Source: Pseudothauera nasutitermitis
Lineage (GTDB): Bacteria; Pseudomonadota; Gammaproteobacteria; Burkholderiales; Rhodocyclaceae
NCBI RefSeq assembly: GCF_004801295.1
Contig: NZ_SSOC01000001.1
Coordinates: 496,001-560,000 of the forward strand
Length of the DNA stretch: 64,000 bases
Direction: 5' to 3'
The stretch's first letter is position 1. Each line of letters opens with the position of its first letter. Below are positions 1-10,100 of this stretch, piece after piece. A model generated the notes under the pieces. The model was given only the letters and a program-made list of their open reading frames with translations. It did not search any database and was not told the origin of the DNA. Both the position numbers and the translations under genes were made by a program.

Positions 1-1139
1 TTGCCGGCTTTCTCGATGGTGGGCCAGGAAAGCACGTTCATCAGGTTCCAGCTCACCTGCATGCCGGCATCGGCCCAGTTGCTGTTCACCAGGTACTTGT
101 TGCTGTCGTAGTTCACCCCGCCGAACAGCGAGGCGTTGGGCAGCAGGCGCAGCAGCGACATGCGTGTTTCCAGCACCGCGTTGCGGGCCTGGTAGCCCTC
201 TTCGCGCAGTTCGGCGCGGCGTACCATTGCCAGTGCTTCGAGATCGTCGCGCTCGTAGGGCAACTGCGGTGCGACCAGTGCATCGTCCGCCACGCTGGCG
301 AGCTGGAATTGCGCGCCCGGCGCGAGGTTCATCAGGCTCGCCAGGCGCGAGCGGGCCAGCGCGAGGTCGGCTTCCAGGGTTTCGAGCTGGCGCACCATGC
401 CGAGCAGATCGCGCTGGTAGCGCAGCGCGGAGAGCGGCGCTACCAGCCGCCGTTCGCCGCTCTGGCGCGCGTAGTCCAGGCTTTGCCGGGTTTCCGCCAG
501 GGTCTGCGCCACGCGCTCTTTGAGGCGTTCGGCGGTCACCGCATCCCAGTACGCGCTGCGCGTCTGGCGGATGATGTCGGCGACCACGCGGCGGCGGCGC
601 TCCTCGGCGGCCAGCGCCTTGTTGCCCTGCGCCTTGGCGCCGAAATAGCTCAGGCCGAAGTCCAGCACGTTCCACGACAGCTGCAGGTCCGCGCTGTGCA
701 TCGTGCGCTCCTGGCTGGTCGAGGGCTCCAGCGACTGTGCGCCGGTGCGGACCGATTCGCTGGAAGAGGCGTAGTCGTTGCTGCGCGTGCGCAGCCCGGC
801 GCGCGCGGCGAGCTTGGGCAGCATGCCCTGGCTGTGCACGTCGATGAGGTTGTCCTCCAGCGCGCGTTCCATCAGCGCCAGGCGCTGCTGCAGGTTGTAC
901 TTGATGGCGCGGGCGATGGCCTCGTCCAGCGTCACCGGCGCGCTGATCGGCTCCTGCGCGGCGAACATGGCCTGGCGGTCGGTCCTGTCCTGCTGCAGCA
1001 GATCCTGGGTGGTGAAGGCGGCCGGCGGCGTGACCGCGCAGCCGGCCAGCACGGCGGCGGCGATCAGGCTCAGGGCGAGGGGGCGCGCTGCGCGCGCGGC
1101 GGGGCGAAGCGGAAGGTGGGCGTGAGTCATGGGTGTCAT
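1..1139 (-). CDS. TolC-family outer-membrane efflux lipoprotein (3' end outside window)
   Basis: Outer-membrane channel of the TolC family, probably the exit duct of a type I secretion system for the giant protein encoded just upstream. The N-terminus has a signal peptide ending in an LAGC lipobox with Cys34 as the likely lipidated residue. The rest has the long helical pattern of OEP domains, including a segment rich in DFGLSYFGAKAQGNKAL-type residues and the usual Asn-Leu-Ala-Pro-Gly turn. At least 379 residues are present and the frame is open at base 1. The ATG at 1139 shares one base with the upstream stop (TGATG), indicating translational coupling; an in-frame ATG at 1130 is a weaker alternative. 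Family assignment is firm; the secretion role is inferred from position. Confidence 0.88.
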   Translation of the reverse strand, partial: MTPMTHAHLPLRPAARAARPLALSLIAAAVLAGCAVTPPAAFTTQDLLQQDRTDRQAMFAAQEPISAPVTLDEAIARAIKYNLQQRLALMERALEDNLIDVHSQGMLPKLAARAGLRTRSNDYASSSESVRTGAQSLEPSTSQERTMHSADLQLSWNVLDFGLSYFGAKAQGNKALAAEERRRRVVADIIRQTRSAYWDAVTAERLKERVAQTLAETRQSLDYARQSGERRLVAPLSALRYQRDLLGMVRQLETLEADLALARSRLASLMNLAPGAQFQLASVADDALVAPQLPYERDDLEALAMVRRAELREEGYQARNAVLETRMSLLRLLPNASLFGGVNYDSNKYLVNSNWADAGMQVSWNLMNVLSWPTIEKAG

Positions 1140-4100
1140 CAGCTTTCTGTGGAAACGAGGGGAGCGGGCGCGGAGGTCTGCGCGGCGCCGGAGGGGAGGC
1201 TGGTTGGCGTGGCGGCGGCGTCGCTGCCCAGCGTGGCAAGGAAATCGCGGGCCTGGGCGAACAGATCGCGTGCCGCGCTTTCACGCAATTGCAGGCTGAG
1301 GGCTTCCTTGCCCGCGGCCTGCGACGCCGCGTCGGGCACATCGCCGTCGCGCGGGGTATCGGGTTGCTCCAGACCATTCAGGGTGATCGGGATATCCAGT
1401 ACGCGGCCATCGCTGGTCTGTACGCGCAGCACCAGTTCGAGCACGCGGCTGCTGCCCTGCAGGCCGCTGCGGATGACCAGGCCGCGCTCGACGTCCAGGC
1501 GCAGGTTGGCCGGCAACGGGCGGCCGTCGGCCATGCGCAGGGTCAGCGCGGCAATGGGTTCGCGGCTGGCGAACAGGCCGGCGGGCAAGGCGAAGACCTG
1601 GCGATTGCCCGCCACGTCCGCGCGCCAGGCGCCGCGCAGCGCTTCGACGCTGGCGGCGAGCAGCGGGCCGTCCGGCGCGGCGAGCGTCACCAGTGGCGTG
1701 ACGCGGCCGTCGGCGAGTTGCAGCGCGCCGGCGGGCGCCGATGCGGACTCCGCCTCGCGGCGGGCATGGAGTGTATCCAGCAGCGCCAGCGTGGCGCGCG
1801 CCGTGGGCGGCGCGGAAGCCGCCTCGTGGCCCGGAGTCGGCGTATCGAACAGCGCCGGCGCGCCCAGGCCGGCAAGGCTGGCGGGCGCCGCGGGCTGTGT
1901 GGCGGCGAACAGTTCCGGTGCGCGTTCATTGCCATCGGCCTCGGCGGCCTCGAAGCGGGTCGCACTGAAGTAGTCGGCCGGCAGGGTCGAGGGCGCGACT
2001 TCCGACGACGGCTCGTCGGTCGGCTCCGGCTCCGGTTCGGGCTCCGGCTCGGTGCCGGCTGCCTGCACGCTCAGGCTCAGGCTGCGCTCGGCGCTGGCGC
2101 CGGAGGGGTCTGTGACGGTGATGGTCAGTTCGATCTCGCCGGCGGCGGTCGGTGTGCCGGAAATCGTGCGCGTGGCCGGATCGAAGCTCAGGCCTGCGGG
2201 CAGGCCCTCGACGCTCCAGGTCAGCGTGTCGCCGTCGGCGTCGCTGAACAGGTCTTCCGGCAGCACGATGCTGTAGCTTTCGCCAACGGTGGCTTCGGTC
2301 AGGGCGTAGCCGTCTTCACCGGCGACCGGCGCGTGGTTGTCGTCCTCGACATTCAGCAGGGTGACCAGCACCGTGTGGACCGCGCTGTCCGCCGCGCCGT
2401 CGTTCAGGGTCAGGGTGACGGCGCGCGTGCCGGCCTCCCCGGTCGTGGCGGCGTAGGTGATCTGGCGCAGCAGGGCGTTGGCCTGGTCCTTGGTCAGGGC
2501 TGCGGTGAAGCTCAGCGTGGCGCTGCCGCCGGCCTGCGTCAGCGTCGCCACCGCCGTGCCGTCCAGCCTGATGGTGTCGCCATCCAGGGTGTAGCCGTTG
2601 CCGGCCTGGAAGCCGAAGACGTCGCCGGCCTGGCCGCCGAAGGTGACACTGGCGCCCTGATAGCTGCCGGCACCACCGGCGGCGGCATCCAGTTCGGCGT
2701 CGCCGAGCGCCAGGGCCGGTGCCAGCAGTACCGGGTCGCCACCGATCACGAAGGTGGGGGCGGCCACCGGCGGTGCGTTCAGCACCTCCAGCGCATCGCC
2801 CACCACGAGCACGCCGCCGTCCGCCGACAGGGCGATCTGCCCCGCGCCGTCCAGCCCGCTCTGCGCCGAGACCAGCGCCAGGGTCGCGGTGGCGTAGTAG
2901 TTCAGCGTGCCGTCGGCCAGGGTGACGAACAGCGCCTTGCCGTCGGTGGAAACGGCGATGTCGCGGATGGATTCACCGGTGATGCTGCCGAGGTGGGTCA
3001 GCGTGCCGCTGGCGGCATCCAGGCTGAAGGCGTCGATCCGCGAGTCGCTGGCGACGAAGATCGTGCCGCCGTCGGCGCTGACCGTGACGTGCTGGAGCCC
3101 CGTCAGCGAGTCGCTGCCGCTGCGGGTGTAGCCCAGCAGTTCGAGCGCGCCGTTGGCATCGCGCTGATAGACGATCAGCGTGGAGCCGCTGCTGGCGCTG
3201 GTGACGACGAACACCAGATCATCCTGGATGACGATGTCGGTGGGCTGCCAGAGATAGGGTTCGCTCCACATGCTGCCCGCGATCTCTCCGACATAGCTGA
3301 GCGCACCGGTCGTCGTGTCGCGGCTGAAGTAGGCCACGTTGTAGGCATTGACGAGATAGAGGTTCCGCCCATCTGCCGACAGGGCGATGCTCTGGATGCC
3401 ATAGAGGTTGCCGCCATCCACGCCGTAGTCGCTGATGATCGTGGCCTGGTGCGTGAGCGTGCCCGCGGCATCGGCGCTGAACCAGGCGATGGCGTTGCTG
3501 TCCGCGCGCAGGGCGTAGAGGCTCGTGCCGTCGGCGGAGAGCAGCAACTGGCTGATGCCGGCCAGCCCGTCCACGGCTGCGAAGGTGCTGACGTAAGTGA
3601 GTTCGCCGCTGTCCGCGTCGCGGCTGAACAGGGCGATGGCGCCCTGTTCGTCGGCGAGGTAGAGGCGCGTGCCGTCGGCTGAGACGACGCTGGAGGACAG
3701 CGTGCCCAGCCCGGCGATGTCGGTGAGCGTCTGCAGATGGTCCAGATCGCCGAGCGAGAGCACCGGGTCGGCATCGATGGTCGGCACGTCGTTGACGGCG
3801 GTGATGGCGATGGCGAAGTCCAGCGCCGCCGAGTCCAGGCCGCGCTGGTCGCTCAGGGTGACGCTGACGGCCACGCTGGCCGCCGGCGCATCGCTGCCGT
3901 TGGCGTAGGTGATCTGGCGCAGCGCGTTCTGTACGTCCGCCGTGGTGGGAATGGCGCCGTTCGCGTCGGTGAAGGTGATGGTCAGCACGCCATCCGCGTT
4001 GCTCACGCTGCCGATGGTCACGCCGTCCTTCTTCAGGCTGCCGTTTTCCAGCGTCAGGCCGCTGCCGGCCGCGAAGCCCAGCACGTCCGCCGTGCTGCTG

Positions 4101-7100
4101 CCTTCGCCCAGGGTGAGGGTCAACACCGCGCCGTCGTAGTTGCCGCTGCCGCCGTTGAAGGCATCCATCTGCGCGTCGGACACCGTGGCGCCCGGGGCGA
4201 TGGCCACGGCATCGGCCTGCTCGGTGTACGCCGTCGTGGCGCCGCCGCCCAGGCTCGGAGCGGTATTTTCGGCGGTGGCGTTCGCCAGGGTGACGACTGC
4301 CGTCGCGTCCACCACCGTCGTGTCGTTGCCGCCATCCGCATACTCTTTCACGCTCAGGCTGATGCTGCGGGTGCCGCTCAGATCGCTGCCGGTGTTGCCG
4401 TAGGTCAGGCTGTCGATGACCTCGGCCGCGCGCTCGGGGGTGCTCATCAGGTACAGGGTGACGATGGTCTTGCCATCCAGGATCTGCACGTTGTACGACA
4501 GGCCCGTGCCGGTGGTCCGCGTGCCGCTGGTGGCCGTGTCGAGCGCGATCCTGCCGCCATCCACGCCCAGCACGTCGCCGGCGTCGGCGGGCTCCAGGGT
4601 GACGACGACCTGCCAGATCTGCTGGCCGGCCTCCACCGTGTCGATGACGGTGTTCTCGAACAGACTGACCCGCTCGCCCTCGGCGTTGTAGGTGGGGGCG
4701 AGCGCATCGGTTCCGATGACGGGCGGGTCGTTGACGCCTTCGAGGATGACGCTGGCGCTCAACTCGTCGCTGTAGCCGGTGCCGTCGTTGAACTGGATGG
4801 AGAAGGTGGCCTGGCTGCCGTACTGCGTCGGATCGTCGCTGGTGTTGCTGTAGGCGATGCGGCGCAGCACGCTCTGCGCGTCGGCCTGGCTGACGGCGGC
4901 GGTGAAGGTCACGATGAACGACGAACCGGTGTCGATCACCGAGGCGATGACCGCGCCGTCGCGCTTGATGCTGCCGTTCTCGAAGGTCAGGCCATCGCCG
5001 TCGATGAAGCCGAACACGTCGTGGTCGCCGCCGCCGTCATCCGTGCGGGTCACGACGATGCTGGCGCCCTGATAGTTGCCCGCGCCGCCGTTCAGGGCGT
5101 CCAACTGCGGATCGCTCAGCGTGCCGCCGGGCAGCAGGGCGACCGCGTCGCCGTCTTCGGTATGGATGGAACTGGCCGCCTTCAGGTCGAGCACCAGCAG
5201 GCCGTCGCTCCAGGAGAAGGTGCCGGCCACATAGAGCCGGGTGCCGTCGGCGCTGAGCGTGGCGCCGCGCAGTTCACCGAAGTTCTTGCCGCCGGCGCCT
5301 TCCAGAGTCTGTGCCAGGGTGGGCGTGCCATCGGCGGCGCGCGTATGGATGCCGATGCTTTTCTCGCCGATCACGAACAGCGCCGCGCCGTCGGCAGAGA
5401 CGATGATGCCCTTGACCGCTTCGTCCAGTTCGGTGGTGGCCACGGCGTCCAGATTCCCCCCGGCGTCCACCGAGAGGGTGTACAGGCGGTAGGTGCTGCC
5501 GTCGTAGTCGACGGCGTAGAGCGTCGCGCCGTCGGGCGAGAGCGTCAGCGCCGAGGTGTAGTAATACTGTTCCTCGGCCGCCGGGTCCGTGCCCTGCGCC
5601 GCCATCACGAAGCTCAGGCTGCCGTCGCCGGCCACCCGATACACGCTGGCCAGCGTGCTGCCGCCGGAGGTGCCGACGAACAGGTACTGGCCATCGGTGG
5701 AAAGTTGCAGCGCACTGAACTGCGCGTCTGTGCCGGAAGCCGTGTAGCTGTTCTTCTGCGTCAGCGTGTCGCCGCTGCGCTCGAAAACGATCAGCTCGGA
5801 GCCCGCCGTCACATAGACGAGCTCGCCATCGGCCAGCACGTCGCTGATCAGGCCATGCTCACTCACCAGATCGGCGCCGAAGCTGCCCAGCGATTCCAGC
5901 CCGCCGCTGCCCGCATCGACCGCGAACAGGGCCACGCTCTCGCCGCCGATCACGTAGACCGTGCCGCCATCGGCCGATACCTGGATTTCCGCCGCGCCGG
6001 TCAGCGCGGCCACGTCCGTGCTGGTGATGCTCTGCAGCAGCGTGAGCGCGCCGTCGTCACCGCGCTGGAAGACATACAGCGTGCTGACGTTGCTCGATTG
6101 GTAGGTGTTCCAGTCAAACACCTCGGCCGTGCGCACCACATAGACCCAATCGCCCGCGCTGGCGACATCCTGGATGCCTTCGTACGGGCTGGGCCAGTCG
6201 TTGGAGGAAATGAGGTCCGCGTAGTCGAGCGTGCCGGTCTCGGCGCCGAGCGTGGGGCTCTGTCCCACCTCGACCAGCACCGTGGCCGCAATGGACAGCT
6301 CGGCCGTATCCACGCCGCCATTGTCCGTGCCGCCGTTGTCCTGAATTTCGACCAGGGTGACGACGCGCTCGCCGACCGTGCCGGTGGCCTGGTCCGTGTT
6401 GGCATAGGCCAGGCCGTCGATCAGCGCGGCGGCGGCCTCGCCGCTCATGCCCTCACTGCTGGAGATCGTGACGGTGGCAACGCCGCTGTCGGCATCGATG
6501 GCGACGCTCCAGGCATGGCCGTTGGTCGTCGTACCGCTACCTTCCACCAGCGCGACGGTGCTGCCGTCGATGCGCAGCGTTTCGCTTGCGCCATCCCGCA
6601 GGCCGGAAACGGTGAGCGTCAGGCTGGTGATGGCCTGCGCGCTTTCCACGGCGGAAACCTCGACATCGCTGAACAGATCGGCGGCGGCCTTGCCCGCGTC
6701 CTGCTTGGTGCTGGCCGGCGTGGCGCTCACCACCGGGGCGTCGTTCACCTCGGTGACGGCCAGCGCCAGGGTGATGCGGTCGGTGCCGCTGGCGAACTGG
6801 TCCTTCACGCCGAGCGTCAGGCGGATGCTGGCCCCGGGGTCCCCGCCCTGGTAGGTGTAGCTGATCTGCCGCAGCACCGCGTTGGCGGTGGCCGTGCTCA
6901 CCTCGGCGGTGAAGAGGATGGTCAGCGTGCCGTCCGCGCTGGTGAAATCGGCGATCTTCTCGCCGTTGAGCAGGATGCTGTCGCCATCCAGGGTCAGGCC
7001 GTTGTCCTCGCTGAACCCGAAACTGTCGTCGGCGTTGGCCCCGCCCTCGCGTTGCAGGGTGATGGTGGCGCCGTTGTAGTTGCCGGCACCGTCGGCCAGG

Positions 7101-10100
7101 GCGTCGTAGTCGGCGTCGGAGAGGGTGATGTCTGCGAACGGCAGGGCCGTGCTGGCCTCGGTGTAGGCAGCGCCCATCGACGTGCTGATCAGGCCCAGGC
7201 CGGGGACGTTGTAGAAACCACCGATGTAGATGGAAGAGCCATCCGATGACATGGCATAGCGCAGGCCGCGTGAGTCACTGGTGGTCATCGTGCCGGACTG
7301 GGTCAGCGTGCCATCGTCATTGACGCGGAAGATATACAAAGAAGGAGTGCCGTTGATGCCCGCATAGAGCGCGGTGCCGTCGGACGAGAGCGACAAGCCC
7401 CAGACTTGTCCAGGACTGGACACCGTGGCCACGCTGGTGACGGTGTTGCTGTCCTTGTCGTAATGCAACACTGAAATACCGCTAGTGCCGCGCGACACAT
7501 AGACGTAACCGCTGTCGGTAGCGGCAATGCTGCGCATAAGAGTGCTACCGCCAGACCAAGTGGTGGCCCACGTCAGGCTGCCGTCGTCGTTGACTGTATA
7601 GATAGCGACGCGGGAACTGCCTGCCACATAAACCACGCCATTGGCGATAGCGAGCGCGTTGGAACTGCTGATGCCGTCGGTGTAACTGCCGAGCAGGGTC
7701 AGCGAGCCGTCAGCAGCAGTGGAATAGGCATAGAGATAACTGTTGGAAACGACGTAGAGCGCCTTGCCGTCGTCCGACACGACCATCTGCCGGACGGTGG
7801 ACGAATCAGCGATCGTGATGCTCAGACCGGTGGTGCTGAGGGTGCCGTCCGCGTTGACTTGCAGCGTCGTGACGGTATAGGTGCCGGAACTGTTCTTGCC
7901 GACCAGATAGACGTACTGGCCGTCGGCGGAATACACCGCCGAGGTGGCGCTGTCCAGACCGTCGATTTCGATGCCGTTGCTGTCGTCACCGTCATCGCTC
8001 GCGCCCTGCACGAAGGTCTGTACCAGCGTCAGGTTGCCATCGCTGTCGCGGCTGTAGACGTACAGCGTGCTATTGCCGGAGGGGGTCACAGCGTGGCTGT
8101 TGCTGCTGTTGCCTACGACGATCAGGGTGCTGTCGTCGGATGACAGTTCCAGGCTGTAGACGTACTGGCTGAAACCAGTGATGGCACCCTCGTAGGCATG
8201 GATCAGGTTGATGTCGTCCGTGCTCAGTACCGGCGCGTTGTTGTCGGCTTCCTCGGTGGAGATCACCCGCAGGGTCAGTTCCACCGTGGCGGTGGCGCCC
8301 GATTCGTCGGTCACCGTCACCGTAAGGTTGTAGTCGCCCAGCGCGCTGGAGGTGCCGGAAATGGTCAGGGTTGCGGCGTCGAAGGTGAAGCCGTCGGGCA
8401 AGCCCGTCACCGTCCAGCTCAGGGTGTCGCCATACAGGCTGTCGGCGTCGCTGAACAGACTGCCGTCCAATGTGGCGCTGTAGGCCGTACCTTCGGTGGC
8501 TGAGGCCAGCGTGCTGGCCGCATCGGCGTTGACGGTGGGCGCGCGGTTGGCGATCTGCTCGACCACCAGGTCGAGGGTCCGCGAGGCACTGGCGCCGTGG
8601 GTGTCCGTGACCTTGACCGTCAGCGTGAACGTGCCGATTTCGGTGGTCGTGCCGGAAATCGTGCGGGTGGCCGCATCGAAGGCCAGCCCCGAGGGCAGGC
8701 CCGTGACTTCCCAGGTCAGCTTGTCGTTGCCGGCATCCGTGAACAGGTCGGCAGGCAGGACGAAGGTGTAGGCGCTCTCGGTGGTGGCCTTGCCCACCTC
8801 GGTGGAAGCGCCGGCATTCACCTGTGGTGCTTCGTTGGCGCGCAGCAGCAGCGTCACGGCATTGCTGGCAAGCGCGTCGTCGCTGCCTTGCACGGTGAGC
8901 GTAACGAGCGTGCCGGCGACGGTACCGGCGGCGCTGGTATAGGTGATCTGGCGCAGCACCTGATTGGCGACCGCCTTGCTCGTGTCGGCGGTGAAGACGA
9001 CGGTGAGCCTGCCGTCGGCATCGACGGTGAAACTGGCGATGGCCGCGCCGTTCAGGGTGAGGGTGCTGCCGGACAGGGCGAGATCGTTGCCGGCGGCGAA
9101 GCCGAAACTGCCCCCCGTGGCATCGGCGCTGAAAGTGAGGCTGGCCCCTTTGTAGTTGCCGGCGCCGCCATCGAGCGCGTCGTAGTTGCTGTCCTTGAGC
9201 GTCAGCCCGTCGGCGAACGCGGTGGGCTCGCCAAGGTTCAGGGTCTGCACGACGGTGTAGCGGGTGAGGTTGCCGCCCGTCACCAGCAGCGATCCGTCGC
9301 TGCCGATGGCGATGTCGCTGCCGCTGGTGCCGGTACCGATGCTGCCGGCCAGGCTGAGCGTGCCGTTGGCCGCGACCGTATAGACGTTGAGCTGGCCGTC
9401 CGAGGTGGTGGTATACAGCGTCTTGCCGTCGCTGCCCAGGGCGATGCTGGCGAGATTGCTTTGCGTGATGGTCTCGACCGGCGTGAGCTCGCCGTCGCTG
9501 AAATGGAAGACCCGGATGACGTTGTGTTCCGGGTCGCCGACGTAGAGGTACTGGCCGTCCGGCGAGACGGCCAGACCGTAGTCCACGGCGCCGCCGCCGC
9601 TGGTGCTGAAGGCATAGCTGGCTGCCGTGCTCAGCGTGCCGTCGTCGTTGCGCTGGTAGACGAATAGAAGACGGCCGGAAATGTGACCATAGGCCACGTA
9701 AACATAATTGCCGGAGGTGATGACAATACCGTTGCGGGTATTGCTGCCGCCTTCACCCGGAGCCCGGTCGGTATAGCCGTCGCCATTCACGTCCAGATGG
9801 CTCAGCGCACCCGTGCCGGCGTCGCGGACGTAAATGGCGACGTCGTTGTTCGTGGTGCCCACGTAAACGTACTGGCCGTCGTCCGAGATCGCCAGACCCC
9901 CGGTTGCGTTGCCGTTGCCGGTGGGAATGGTCTGCGCGGCGCTGATCCTGCCGTCTTCGCCAAGGCTCAGATGCACGATGCTACTGTTGCCGGAGATGGC
10001 GTAGAGCGACTTGCCGTCCGCGCTGGCCACCAGGTGGGTGACGGTGCCCAGGTCGGCGTAGGCATAGGTCTGCAACGCGCTCAGCGCGCCCGTGTCGTCG

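Noticed and set aside
1139-2100. RTX (GGxGxDxUx) repeats at the C-terminus of the giant protein
   Set aside because: None found; the C-terminus is Ala/Pro/Leu-rich with an EPEP linker, so a classical RTX export signal is not claimed.
3737-7249. 1170-codon open frame on the plus strand inside the giant protein gene
   Set aside because: It is an antisense shadow caused by high GC; its composition (Gly/Arg/Ala/Val with no domains) is unlike protein, and the minus-strand frame has clear propeller and Ig domains.
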